Source: an uncultured Haliea sp. (lineage in GTDB: Bacteria; Pseudomonadota; Gammaproteobacteria; Pseudomonadales; Halieaceae). From it: DNA of 38,023 nucleotides. Of the stretch, positions 17,862-28,353 are shown one piece after another. The translations under genes were made by a program, and so were the position numbers. Under the pieces are notes generated by a model, which had not been told where the DNA came from, did not search any database, and saw only the letters and a list, made by a program, of their open reading frames with translations. The stretch lies in the NCBI GenBank assembly GCA_913062625.1, contig CAJXWP010000020.1, positions 1 to 38,023 of the forward strand. Reading direction: 5' to 3'. Every line of letters starts with the position of its first letter. Positions within the stretch are counted from its first letter, which is position 1.

Positions 17862-18716
17862 TTAATGCAACAGACTGTATAGTTTCCGCTGATACTCTAC
17901 AGCCAACGGGTCACCTTTACCCAGTGATGCAATAGACTCCAACAGCATGCGTTTGGCTGCCCCTTCGCCGTGATTGAGGTCCTTACGCAGTATGCTGACA
18001 AAATGTTCCATGCCGTCACGGAACTGTCCATTGTTGATATATTGCACGCCTAACTGATAGCAAACATCAAGGTCATCTGGATTATTGGCTAGCTGCAGCT
18101 CCAACGCCTCAACCTCCGGCGACTTTGCGGCCTCCCGCTTAATGTCTAGCTGCGCTTGCAGTTGCTCATAAGCTGCGTCCTGATCTGCCCTGCGCACACC
18201 CTCTAATAATGTTTCTGCCTCATCCAACCGCAGGCTTTCGATCAAGGCATGAGCGTACGTCATCGTAATATCATGACTCTGCTGAGAGTCAGTCCATGCC
18301 TGACGCAGCGGCATAAGAGCCTCGTTAAACTCTCCTCTTTCTATCGCCTCCAACCCAGTTTTTACCAGTGCATCCCAAGGTTTGGGCAAATACTTTGCCA
18401 ACATTTCTCTAATAAACGCTTCCGTTTGAGCACCGGCAAAACCGTCTACAGGCTGCCCGTCCCGAATCACCATCACCGTGGGCAGGTTGCGCACACCTAA
18501 TTGCTGACCAATATCCTGCTGCTCATCTGCATTCACCTTAGCTAACAAGAAGGCGCCTTGATATTCCGTGGCGATTTTTTCCAACAGAGGCGTTAATGCC
18601 TTGCAGGGTTCACACCACTCGGCCCAAAAATCGACCACTACTGGGCGTTTATGGGATTCTTCAATGAGGAGCGCAGAAGCATTAGTTTCATCTATGTTCA
18701 CTATGTCGTCGGTCAC
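17862..18716 (-). CDS. cnoX: chaperedoxin CnoX/YbbN (thioredoxin domain plus TPR)
   Basis: This 284-residue protein has a thioredoxin domain (about 1-108) with the motif FWAEWCEPCKALTPLLEKIA (Cys35 and Cys38) and cis-Pro loop LGVRNLPTVMVI, followed by TPR-like helices (about 115-284) including ELQLANNPDDLDVCYQLGVQYINNGQFRDGMEHF. This is the layout of YbbN/CnoX, which protects clients from oxidation and hands them to GroEL or DnaK. E. coli CnoX has lost the first Cys (SQHC), whereas this one keeps a full CEPC and should be redox active. The start is a GTG at 18716 with AAGGAG five bases upstream; an upstream ATG would add 29 unrelated residues. It follows dapB by 111 bases on the same strand, downstream of the dnaK cluster. 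Confidence 0.92.
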   Translation of the reverse strand: MTDDIVNIDETNASALLIEESHKRPVVVDFWAEWCEPCKALTPLLEKIATEYQGAFLLAKVNADEQQDIGQQLGVRNLPTVMVIRDGQPVDGFAGAQTEAFIREMLAKYLPKPWDALVKTGLEAIERGEFNEALMPLRQAWTDSQQSHDITMTYAHALIESLRLDEAETLLEGVRRADQDAAYEQLQAQLDIKREAAKSPEVEALELQLANNPDDLDVCYQLGVQYINNGQFRDGMEHFVSILRKDLNHGEGAAKRMLLESIASLGKGDPLAVEYQRKLYSLLH

Positions 18717-18827
18717 TTGCTCTCCTTGTGAATGCTCGATTATGCCTTTTAGCTTCGCTGAATGGAGGCGATTGAAACCGCCGACAGACCCAGCGCGGGC
18801 CATGCAGAGTCGTCTCGGGTGTGTGTG

Positions 18828-20758
<1,931 letters not shown>

Positions 20759-20794
20759 AAACTCTTACGGCTCTTTTACAGCTCTTTCTGAAAT

Positions 20795-20825
20795 GACTAC
20801 GCGGGCACTGATGTCCCGCGTAGTC
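20795..20825 (-). terminator. hairpin between dnaK and dnaJ (attenuator or mRNA processing element)
   Basis: GACTACGCGGG and CCCGCGTAGTC form an 11-bp perfect stem with a 9-base loop. No clear T run follows on the minus strand, so it is a weak terminator at best and may instead reduce read-through or stabilise the dnaK mRNA end. Confidence 0.5.
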
Positions 20826-20881
20826 TTAGTATTGTCACGTAATAGACTCATCGCCCATTACGCTGGCACGGACGTCAAATA

Positions 20882-22807
20882 CTAGTTTTTGTCGTCCTTC
20901 ACTTCCTCAAACTCCGCATCGACTGCATCAACCGCGTCGTCGCTTGTAGCAGATTCCGCCTGATCACCGCCACTGGCGGCCTCCTCAGACTGTGCAGCAT
21001 ACATCTTTTGCGCCACCGACCCTGTGACCTCGGTTAGCTTGGCGGCCGCGGCATCGATAGCGTCCTTATCGTCTGCCTTTAACGCTTCTTCTGCCTCAGC
21101 AATGGCAGCATCGATAGCGGCCTTTTCCTCGTCGTTGGCATGCTCCCCTGCCTCTTCAACAGTCTTTCGCGCCGCATGGACAAGTCCGTCGCAGGTATTG
21201 CGTGATTCCACTAATTCAGCAAACTGCGCATCGGTCTCAGCATTGGCCTCAGCATCAGATATCATATTTTCGATATCCTCGTCGCTCAAACCACCAGAAG
21301 CCGTGATCCGAATAGACTGCTCTTTGCCCGTTGCCTTGTCTTTAGCCGACACTTGCAGGATACCATTGGCATCCAGATCGAAAGTCACCTCGATCTGCGG
21401 CGTGCCACGCCGTGCTGGAGGGATGTCGGCCAGGTCGAATCGACCCAGTGATTTGTTCCCCGTGGCCTGCTTACGCTCGCCCTGCACTACGTGAATCGTT
21501 ACCGCCGACTGGTTGTCATCCGCGGTGGAAAAGATTTGCGATTTCTTGGTCGGAATTGTGGTGTTCTTCTCAATTAACGGCGTGGCTACACCACCCATGG
21601 TCTCAATACCCAAGGTCAGTGGCGTTACATCCAACAACAACACATCTTTCACGTCACCCGACAGCACCGCGCCCTGAATGGAGGCGCCCACAGCCACGGC
21701 TTCGTCTGGATTCACATCTTTACGTGGATCCTTACCAAAGTAATCCGCCACCACTTTTTGCACCATCGGCATACGGGTCTGTCCACCGACCAGAATGATT
21801 TCATTCACTTCGCTAGGGTTAAGGCCCGCATCTTTCAGTGCCTGCTTCACCGGCTCCATAGATCGAGTCACCAAGTCCTCCACCAGCGATTCCAGTTTAG
21901 CGCGACTCAATTTCACCACCATGTGCTTGGGCCCAGATGCATCAGCGGTGATATAGGGCAGATTAACCTCTGTCTGTTGAGCGCTGGACAGCTCGATCTT
22001 AGCCTTCTCAGCCGCTTCCTTGAGCCGCTGCAAAGCCAACGGATCGCTATGCAGATCGATGCCACTCTCCTTCTTGAACTGCTCAGTGAGATATTCAATA
22101 AGACGCATGTCAAAGTCTTCACCGCCGAGGAACGTGTCACCGTTGGTGGACAACACCTCGAATTGATGCTCACCATCAACTTCGGCAATCTCGATGATGG
22201 AGATATCAAAGGTACCGCCACCCAGGTCATAAACCGCGATGGTGTGATCGCCCTTGCCCTGATCCATGCCATACGCCAACGCTGCTGCCGTCGGCTCGTT
22301 GATAATGCGCTTCACCTCTAGGCCCGCGATTTTTCCGGCGTCCTTTGTAGCCTGTCGCTGCGAATCATTAAAATAGGCAGGGACAGTAATCACCGCCTCC
22401 GTGACCGCCTCACCAAGATAGTCCTCAGCCGTCTTCTTCATCTTGCGGAGAATTTCGGCAGCGACCTGCGGCGGCGCCATTTTATCGTCTTTTACCTGCA
22501 CCCAGGCATCGCCATTGTCCGACCCAATGATTTTGTAAGGCACCATCGAGATATCTTTTTGGACAACGTCATCCTTGAACTTGCGACCGATCAAGCGCTT
22601 GACCGCGAACAGCGTATTTTGCGGGTTAGTGACGGCCTGACGCTTGGCGCTCTGGCCAACGAGGATTTCACCGTCCTCGGTATAACCGACCACTGAGGGA
22701 GTCGTGCGATCACCTTCAGCATTTTCAATAACCTTAGGCTTACCACCCTCCATAACGGACACACAGGAGTTAGTGGTTCCAAGGTCAATTCCAATTATCT
22801 TACCCAT
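20882..22807 (-). CDS. dnaK: chaperone DnaK (Hsp70)
   Basis: This 641-residue Hsp70 has the signature blocks [17 protein letters not shown] (8-24), [15 protein letters not shown], and [14 protein letters not shown] in the ATPase domain, the linker [15 protein letters not shown], the substrate domain with [12 protein letters not shown], and a C-terminal acidic tail ending [10 protein letters not shown]. Length and motifs are standard for gammaproteobacteria. The ATG is preceded by GGAG. It is 144 bases downstream of grpE, and a sigma32-like promoter lies in that gap. Confidence 0.99.
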   Translation of the reverse strand: MGKIIGIDLGTTNSCVSVMEGGKPKVIENAEGDRTTPSVVGYTEDGEILVGQSAKRQAVTNPQNTLFAVKRLIGRKFKDDVVQKDISMVPYKIIGSDNGDAWVQVKDDKMAPPQVAAEILRKMKKTAEDYLGEAVTEAVITVPAYFNDSQRQATKDAGKIAGLEVKRIINEPTAAALAYGMDQGKGDHTIAVYDLGGGTFDISIIEIAEVDGEHQFEVLSTNGDTFLGGEDFDMRLIEYLTEQFKKESGIDLHSDPLALQRLKEAAEKAKIELSSAQQTEVNLPYITADASGPKHMVVKLSRAKLESLVEDLVTRSMEPVKQALKDAGLNPSEVNEIILVGGQTRMPMVQKVVADYFGKDPRKDVNPDEAVAVGASIQGAVLSGDVKDVLLLDVTPLTLGIETMGGVATPLIEKNTTIPTKKSQIFSTADDNQSAVTIHVVQGERKQATGNKSLGRFDLADIPPARRGTPQIEVTFDLDANGILQVSAKDKATGKEQSIRITASGGLSDEDIENMISDAEANAETDAQFAELVESRNTCDGLVHAARKTVEEAGEHANDEEKAAIDAAIAEAEEALKADDKDAIDAAAAKLTEVTGSVAQKMYAAQSEEAASGGDQAESATSDDAVDAVDAEFEEVKDDKN

Positions 22808-22866
22808 TGTCTATCTCCAGTTTGTTGTCGCGGATCAAACCGCTGCTCTCAATTACGTTGTTTTAT

Positions 22867-22894
22867 ATATTGGCCCTGATTGGCTAATTTCAAG
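22867..22894 (-). promoter_or_regulatory. possible sigma32 promoter of dnaK
   Basis: On the minus strand CTTGAAA (22888-22894, preceded by CC) matches the -35 of heat-shock promoters exactly. After 13 bases, GCCAATAT (22867-22874) resembles CCCCATNT only in part, and TATATAA follows. No CIRCE is present. Confidence 0.5.
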
Positions 22895-22951
22895 GGCTAA
22901 AGACCCCCTTTACACCCTAAAAAGGTGCAAAAGACCGCCTATTCGCTCAAA

Positions 22952-23539
22952 TTAGTTTCCCGCTGGACTTTTACTGACCATCACCATCGCAGGGCGCACA
23001 AGCCGTCCGCTAAGCGTGTAGCCCTTCTGCATCACCGCGATCACAGTGTTAGGTTCTACGTCACCGTTTTCCACCATGCTCATGGCTTGGTGCAGCTGGG
23101 GGTCAAACGGCTCTCCTGCAGGGTCTACCGCCACAATATGAAACTTTTTCAGCGCATCATGGAAGCTTTTCAGCGTCAGCTCTACCCCCTCGGCGATGGG
23201 TCTAACGATGTCACTGTCACCGATAGCCGCCTCTAGAGCACGTTCGAGATTGTCCACCACCGGCAACAATTCACCACAAAACCGTTCCAGCGCAAACTTG
23301 CGCGCCTTTTCCACGTCCTGTTCCGCCCTTCTGGTGACGTTTTGAGAGTCTGCTTGGGCCCGAAGAACCGCGTCCCTTGCAGTCGCTAGCTCCTCTTCGA
23401 GCTTTTCTATCTGCTCTTGCGCAGGCAGCATTTCGCCGTTTTGACCATCATCTGTGGCCTCAGGCGCTGCTGCTGCTCCTTCTTCAACGACATCAAGCGG
23501 TTCGTCGTTCTCTGGCTGATTTGGGTCTTGTTTAGCCAC
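22952..23539 (-). CDS. grpE: nucleotide exchange factor GrpE
   Basis: This 195-residue GrpE dissociates ADP from DnaK. It has a long helical region ([20 protein letters not shown] with [20 protein letters not shown]) and the C-terminal beta domain ([40 protein letters not shown]). The start is GTG at 23539 ([11 protein letters not shown]), with GGGAG seven bases upstream. A longer frame opening at 23641 would begin inside the sigma32 promoter -35 and was rejected. First gene of the heat-shock run downstream of hrcA. Confidence 0.97.
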   Translation of the reverse strand: MAKQDPNQPENDEPLDVVEEGAAAAPEATDDGQNGEMLPAQEQIEKLEEELATARDAVLRAQADSQNVTRRAEQDVEKARKFALERFCGELLPVVDNLERALEAAIGDSDIVRPIAEGVELTLKSFHDALKKFHIVAVDPAGEPFDPQLHQAMSMVENGDVEPNTVIAVMQKGYTLSGRLVRPAMVMVSKSPAGN

Positions 23540-23614
23540 GCTGGCACTCCCTATAAAATGATGACTACTGATGAGCAACTCTGCAGAGCCACGCAATCGG
23601 GAATCGTTAGCGGG

Positions 23615-23642
23615 ATATGGGGTCAGCGGGAGGCATTTCAAG
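23615..23642 (-). promoter_or_regulatory. sigma32 promoter of grpE(-dnaK-dnaJ)
   Basis: On the minus strand CTTGAAA (23636-23642), 13 bases, CCCCATAT (23615-23622). This matches the sigma32 consensus CTTGAAA-N13-CCCCATNT at every fixed position. Start of transcription is expected about 23608, leaving a leader of about 70 bases before the GTG of grpE. Confidence 0.88.
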
Positions 23643-23713
23643 GTTTTCTGGACGGAATTTATAAGAATTCTAGGTGCGTGATTGCCCGCTGGTGAGTTGA
23701 CAAGTGAACGTCG

Positions 23714-24757
23714 CTAATTTGAAAGCGCCGAGCTGAGCATCCGGGCGGTGACATCGACAATGGGGATAACGCGGGCATACTCCATACGCTTGGGACCAAT
23801 AACCCCCAGCACGCCTAATGTCCGGAAACCATCATTATAGGGTGCAGTGACCACGCTGTAGTTACCAAATATGTCGTAACCGGCCTCCTCACCAATAAAG
23901 ATCTGCACACCCTCAGCACGCGCGCTGCGCTCCAGTAGATGCAGTAAATCCTTTTTTTGCTCAAAAGACTCAAATAGATCGCGCAGCGTGGGCATTTCCT
24001 CCGCGGTAGCGCTGCCAAGAAGCCGAGATTCCCCTACCATCATACACTCCTCCGCATCACCCTCTTGATCTAGCGCTTTGCTGGCTAAATCGAGTGCATC
24101 TTCCAAATAACTGTCTATCTGACTGCGGGCTTCGCGCATTTCACGCAGTATCCGCTCCTTCACCTGATTCAGAGCCTGCCCTGCATAGCGTTGGTTCACC
24201 ATGGACGCCGCGTCGCGCAATTGTGCCTCTGTGAAGGGCCGCTGCGTATGGATGATGCGGTTTTGCACCTCTCGCTCATTGACCACGAGAATCACCAATA
24301 CCCGGTTGCCGGAAAGAGGCAAAAACTCCACTTGGCGCAACTGATTCGCCTCCTGACTAGGCACAGTGACCAGACCCGCTTGGGCCGTGATATTAGACAA
24401 CAGCGAGGAGGCAGCCTGCACCAACTCAGTGGCAGACTTGTCCGGATTCAGTTCAGCGCGCAGCGCGGATACAGCATCGTCTTCCGGAGCTTGAATCTGT
24501 AACAGGGTATCCACGAACAGGCGATAACCCAAAGCCGTCGGCACCCGACCCGCGGACGTATGAGGCGACTGCAGATAACCCCGCTCCTCCAAATCGGACA
24601 TCACGTTGCGGATAGTGGCCGCACTGACAGGCAGCCCCGCCACTTTGAGCAAGGTACTGGATCCAACCGGCTGACCATCTTGAATATGATGTTCGACCAA
24701 TGTCTTTAACAGAATGCTAGCGCGCTCTGAAATTACTCCTGCCGCCATAGGTTCCAA
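23714..24757 (-). CDS. hrcA: heat-inducible transcription repressor HrcA
   Basis: This 347-residue HrcA represses genes carrying CIRCE and is itself kept active by GroEL. It has the N-terminal winged helix (ASILLKTLVEHHIQDGQPVG, then LPVSAATIRNVMSDLEERGY and SPHTSAGRVPTALGYRLFVD) and the conserved C-terminal block (FIGEEAGYDIFGNYSVV, LGVLGVIGPKRMEYARVIPI). Start at 24757, or at the Met three codons later. The only perfect CIRCE I find in the window is at groES, not at hrcA or grpE. HrcA is separated from grpE by 174 bases that hold a sigma32 promoter, so the two may be transcribed differently. Confidence 0.97.
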   Translation of the reverse strand: MEPMAAGVISERASILLKTLVEHHIQDGQPVGSSTLLKVAGLPVSAATIRNVMSDLEERGYLQSPHTSAGRVPTALGYRLFVDTLLQIQAPEDDAVSALRAELNPDKSATELVQAASSLLSNITAQAGLVTVPSQEANQLRQVEFLPLSGNRVLVILVVNEREVQNRIIHTQRPFTEAQLRDAASMVNQRYAGQALNQVKERILREMREARSQIDSYLEDALDLASKALDQEGDAEECMMVGESRLLGSATAEEMPTLRDLFESFEQKKDLLHLLERSARAEGVQIFIGEEAGYDIFGNYSVVTAPYNDGFRTLGVLGVIGPKRMEYARVIPIVDVTARMLSSALSN

Positions 24758-24996
24758 CCAAAATTGACACCCTTACATATTTATCACAGCAAACAGATAT
24801 TACAAAGAAATACACGCAACATTAGTTGTCTGCCGTTGATGTTTAACCGGCAGGCGATGTGGCACATGCAAGCAGAATTGACGGTAGAGGCTTTGAGCCA
24901 TGGCATATTAAGTCACCTTATGCGCTTTAGAAAAACGGGTTTTAGGCCGTCGATATTCCATGCTAAGATCGTGATAAAGCCCAAAGACAGTCTCTC

Positions 24997-26646
24997 ATGC
25001 TCGCTCAAATCAGCATCAGCAACTACACCATTGTTTCTTCCTTGGATATGGAATTTTTCTCAGGAATGACAGTGATCACCGGCGAGACTGGCGCGGGCAA
25101 GTCTATTATGCTGGACGCACTGGGGCTATGCCTCGGAGATCGGGCTGACTCGAAGACCGTACGCCACGGTTGCGACCGCGCGGAAATTATCGCCAATTTT
25201 GATGTCACCACTATCCCCCTGGCTATTGCCTGGCTAAAAGATCGCGACTTGCACACTAGCAATGAATGCTTATTACGGCGGCTCGTCACCGCCGATGGGC
25301 GCAGTCGCGCCTATATCAATGGCAGCGTTTCCACCCTCCAGGACTGCGCCGAGCTGGGCGCCTTACTGATCGACATCCACAGCCAGCACGCCCACCAGTC
25401 ACTCCTGCAAAAGCCGGTACAGCGATCATTACTAGACGCCTATGCCGGGCACAAGTCCCTCACCCGTGACGTTGAGCAATGTGCTTCGGACTGGCTGCGT
25501 AAGCGACGCGAACTCGAGTTATTGGCCGGGTCGACCGATGAACACACCAGCCGCATACAGCTGCTGACCTATCAGGTGGAAGAGCTTGATGTACTGAGCC
25601 TGCAGTTGGATGAACTGGCTGCGCTGGAACAGGAGCAAAACGGACTGGCCAATGCAGAAGAGATTTTGGAGGGCGCCCATCAAGCGCTGGCGCTTTGCGA
25701 TGATCAAGAGACAGGCGCGCGGCAGGCCCTGAAATTACTCGTAGGAGACGTCCATGCCACCGCTGCTGTGATCAACGCCAGAAATCTACTGGAATCTACG
25801 GCCATTCAGTTGGGCGAAGCTTGCAGCGAGATTCAGCGACATATCGACAGCGTTCAGGTTAATCCAGACCGGCTGAGCGAGGTGCAAAAACGTCTGGAAG
25901 GTATCTACGATATCGCCCGCAAGCACAAGGTGATGCCCGAGCGACTGACTGAGCTGCACCAGGCACTGCGAGACGAGTTGCAGGGCTTGGCAAGCGGTGG
26001 CGAACGTATCGAACAGCTGAACCTGGAGATGGTTGACCTGATGGCACAGTATGCCGGCAACGCAACGCGTCTGAGTAAAAAACGGCGCAGCGCGGCAAAA
26101 AAACTGGTTAAGAATGCCTCTTCGGTCTTGGCTTCACTGGCCATGGACGGCTGTCAGTTTGAGATTGCTCTCCTACCCCTGAAAAATGAAGACCCTCACC
26201 CGCACGGCAGCGAGGACATTGAGTTTCTCATCAGTACCAATCCCGGTGCGCCCGCTCGAGCGCTGGGCAAAATTGCATCGGGCGGCGAGCTTTCACGCAT
26301 CAGTCTGGCCATCGGCGTCGTGACAGCCAACACCGCTACCGTTCCCAGCATGGTATTCGACGAGGTCGATGTCGGCATCGGCGGAGCGGTTGCTGAAGTC
26401 GTGGGTAAATTACTGCGCACGCTGTCGGAGCGCACGCAAGTGTTATGCGTTACCCACCTCGCCCAAGTGGCGTCCCAGGGCACCCACCACCTGCAGGTGT
26501 CTAAAACCAGCAGTGACACCTACGTCGAAACAAGTCTGAAAAAGCTGGGCAATGATGACAAAGTGCAGGAAATTGCCCGTATGTTGGGCGGTGTCAAGAT
26601 TACACCGCAGACGCTAGCACATGCGCGGGAAATGCTGGAAAGCTAG
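24997..26646 (+). CDS. recN: DNA repair protein RecN
   Basis: This 549-residue SMC-like ATPase acts early in double-strand break repair. It has Walker A (TGETGAGKSIMLDALGL, residues about 29-46), a coiled-coil middle with the usual RQVEEL-like stretch (YQVEELDVLSLQLDELAALE), the signature ASGGELSRISLAI, Walker B (PSMVFDEVDVGIGG) and the switch His in LCVTHLAQVAS. Length is typical (about 553). The 239-base gap before it, shared with divergent hrcA, has no obvious CTGT-N8-ACAG LexA box, although recN is usually SOS controlled. The 3' end overlaps convergent fur by three bases. Confidence 0.97.
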   Translation: MLAQISISNYTIVSSLDMEFFSGMTVITGETGAGKSIMLDALGLCLGDRADSKTVRHGCDRAEIIANFDVTTIPLAIAWLKDRDLHTSNECLLRRLVTADGRSRAYINGSVSTLQDCAELGALLIDIHSQHAHQSLLQKPVQRSLLDAYAGHKSLTRDVEQCASDWLRKRRELELLAGSTDEHTSRIQLLTYQVEELDVLSLQLDELAALEQEQNGLANAEEILEGAHQALALCDDQETGARQALKLLVGDVHATAAVINARNLLESTAIQLGEACSEIQRHIDSVQVNPDRLSEVQKRLEGIYDIARKHKVMPERLTELHQALRDELQGLASGGERIEQLNLEMVDLMAQYAGNATRLSKKRRSAAKKLVKNASSVLASLAMDGCQFEIALLPLKNEDPHPHGSEDIEFLISTNPGAPARALGKIASGGELSRISLAIGVVTANTATVPSMVFDEVDVGIGGAVAEVVGKLLRTLSERTQVLCVTHLAQVASQGTHHLQVSKTSSDTYVETSLKKLGNDDKVQEIARMLGGVKITPQTLAHAREMLES

Positions 26647-27062
26647 GTCGCTTCTATTTTGCGGACGTAGAGCACCAAGGAGTGATCAATCAGTTCATAA
26701 CCACGTTCTTTAGCGATCTCGTGCTGGCGTTGCTCAATCACCTTATCAGTAAATTCTACGACCTCCCCGCTGCCGACACAGACCATGTGATCGTGGTGTT
26801 CACCTTTGGCCAGTTCAAATACTGAGTGGCCAGCCTCGAAGTGGTGGCGAGAAACCAGACCCGCGGCCTCGAACTGCGTGAGGACCCTGTAAACTGTTGC
26901 CAAAGCCACATCCTCCCCGGCATCGCGCAACGCCTGGTAGACCTCTTCCGCGCTCAAATGCTGTGAATTGAGTTCTGAAGATTCCAATAACTGCAGAATC
27001 TTGACACGCGGCAAAGTGATTTTTAAACCGGCATCGCGTAATTCTTGATTTTGCTCAACCAT
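26643..27062 (-). CDS. fur: ferric uptake regulator Fur
   Basis: This 139-residue Fe2+-dependent repressor has the winged helix with the recognition helix LATVYRVLTQFEAAGLV, the metal-binding HHDH (residues 89-92), and the dimer domain (VVEFTDKVIEQRQHEIAKERGYELIDHSLVLY). In E. coli the sequence after HHDH is CxxC, which holds structural zinc; here it reads CVGSG, so the second Cys is Ser, and the C-terminal Cys pair is absent, the same state as in Pseudomonas Fur. It ends convergently with recN and is divergent from bamE, the usual neighbour. Confidence 0.96.
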   Translation of the reverse strand: MVEQNQELRDAGLKITLPRVKILQLLESSELNSQHLSAEEVYQALRDAGEDVALATVYRVLTQFEAAGLVSRHHFEAGHSVFELAKGEHHDHMVCVGSGEVVEFTDKVIEQRQHEIAKERGYELIDHSLVLYVRKIEAT

Positions 27063-27136
27063 AACCGAGGGGCTTCTCTGTGCTGACTAGTGAGGGTATG
27101 ATGCCATTCTCATATTGGAAGTGGAAGTGTTATCCC

Positions 27137-27529
27137 ATGCGGATTTTGTTGATCTCCCTAACTCTGGCCTTGATTAGCGCCTGCGGCTTTCCTGGTGTCT
27201 ATAAAATAAATATCGAGCAAGGCAATATCGTCACCCAAGAGATGGTCAATCAACTCAAACCGGGCATGAGTCGGCGCCAGGTGAAGTTTATTATGGGCAC
27301 TCCACTGGTTAAGGACACTTTTAACCGCAATCGCTGGGATTACGTGTTCATGATACGCAATGGATCAACGGTTCTCGATCAATCTCGACTCGCGGTTGAG
27401 TTCAACGAAGACACGCTTGTTAACGTATTTGGAGACTTTGTTGCAGCGGACTGGGCGGCAACAGGCGGCGCTCCAACGCCAACTCCGCCAGGATCAGAAC
27501 CCGCTTCGGAACTATCCACCTACCAATAG
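27137..27529 (+). CDS. bamE: outer membrane assembly lipoprotein BamE (SmpA/OmlA)
   Basis: This 130-residue lipoprotein of the BAM complex inserts beta-barrel proteins in the outer membrane. It has a lipoprotein signal peptide ending LISAC (cleavage before Cys at about residue 16), and the conserved BamE motifs GNIVTQEMVNQLKPGMSRRQ, FIMGTPLVKDTFNRNRWDYV. The ATG at 27137 is used because it begins the signal peptide; the longer in-frame opening is rejected. The C-terminus is a low-complexity Pro/Thr tail. Divergent from fur; followed by the convergent rnfH gene after 15 bases. Confidence 0.94.
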   Translation: MRILLISLTLALISACGFPGVYKINIEQGNIVTQEMVNQLKPGMSRRQVKFIMGTPLVKDTFNRNRWDYVFMIRNGSTVLDQSRLAVEFNEDTLVNVFGDFVAADWAATGGAPTPTPPGSEPASELSTYQ

Positions 27530-27543
27530 CGCGGCTGGCCGCG
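27530..27543. other. short GC palindrome between convergent bamE and rnfH
   Basis: CGCGGC-TG-GCCGCG is a perfect 6-bp inverted repeat that fills the 15-base gap between the two stop codons. There is no T run on either side, so termination is doubtful. Confidence 0.35.
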
Positions 27544-27544
27544 T

Positions 27545-27862
27545 TCAGTCTGCCGTGTCCTGCTGCCGGCGCTCCTTAGCACGCTCAGCGCGTGCTTTTC
27601 GCACTTCCTTGGGATCTGCGGTGAGCGGCCGATAAATCTCCACTCTGTCTCCGCCGCGCAAAACCTGCGTAGGCGAAATCACCTGCCCAAAAATACCAAA
27701 CTTGGCGTCATCTAGGTCCACTCCGTCAAAGTTATTGACGATACCTGATAGCTGCGCGGCCTCCAAAGCCGTAGTCCCAAGGGGTAGCTCGACCTCAATA
27801 AGTGCCTGCTTGTGTGGCAACGCGTAGGCCACTTCAACTTTAATCGTAGTCTTTTCAGTCAT
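27545..27862 (-). CDS. rnfH: RnfH family protein (ubiquitin-like fold)
   Basis: This 105-residue protein of the RnfH/UPF0125 family has TIKVEVAYALPHKQALIEVE, AAQLSGIVNNF, FGIFGQVISPTQVLRGGDRV and EIYRPLTADPKEVRKARAER, the conserved core with the PLxxDP end. The role is not settled; the gene is the regular partner of ratA. The start at 27862 (MTEKTT) leaves four bases after the ratA stop; the longer frame would overlap ratA. Confidence 0.92.
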   Translation of the reverse strand: MTEKTTIKVEVAYALPHKQALIEVELPLGTTALEAAQLSGIVNNFDGVDLDDAKFGIFGQVISPTQVLRGGDRVEIYRPLTADPKEVRKARAERAKERRQQDTAD

Positions 27863-27866
27863 AAGA

Positions 27867-28298
27867 TCAACCGTATATTTGATTAGCGCGCCGACCCACA
27901 GCATCCACCAAATTATTTGTCACTTTGTCGAATAAACGGGATGCTGCAGCACCGAGCAACGCACCGTTAATAGTAAACTCCAGATTCAGACTCATTTTAC
28001 AGGCTGAGTCACCCAAAGCATGAAAGTCCCACCGCCCGGCAAAATACTCAAAAGGGCCGTCGATTAACTCCAGTGTAATTTCTCGCGGCCCCGACATTCG
28101 ATTGCGCGTGCTAAAGCTCTGAGTGATGCCGCCGCGCGCTAGATCTAGGCGGGCCTCGACCCAATCCTCTCCACGGCGCAAAACGCAGGCACCCACGCAG
28201 CCTTCCATATAACGGGGATAAGATTCCACATCGCTCACCAAGTCGAACAGCTGAGAGGCGCTAAAGGGCAGCAAGGCACTGCGGTTGATAACGGTCAT
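27867..28298 (-). CDS. ratA: RatA family toxin/coenzyme Q-binding START domain protein
   Basis: This 143-residue START-like protein has VINRSALLPFSASQLFDLVS, VESYPRYMEGCVGACV, DGPFEYFAGRWDF and FTINGALLGAAASRLFDKVT, the full family pattern (Coq10/RatA). In E. coli RatA binds 70S assembly, and homologues (COQ10) bind ubiquinone. The ratA-rnfH pair close to divergent smpB matches the E. coli order, but here an NSS transporter gene is inserted between ratA and smpB. Confidence 0.93.
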   Translation of the reverse strand: MTVINRSALLPFSASQLFDLVSDVESYPRYMEGCVGACVLRRGEDWVEARLDLARGGITQSFSTRNRMSGPREITLELIDGPFEYFAGRWDFHALGDSACKMSLNLEFTINGALLGAAASRLFDKVTNNLVDAVGRRANQIYG

Positions 28299-28353
28299 GA
28301 TTACTATTTTACCTTGTTAACGCGAGCCGCCACTAATTTGTTACCTATAACCC

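Noticed and set aside
18717-18803. Longer cnoX start at 18803
   Set aside because: The added 29 residues do not resemble a thioredoxin start or a signal peptide, and AAGGAG lies just before the GTG at 18716.
23540-23641. Longer grpE frame beginning at 23641
   Set aside because: It starts within the -35 of a consensus sigma32 promoter and adds 34 residues unlike GrpE; the GTG at 23539 has a good ribosome site.
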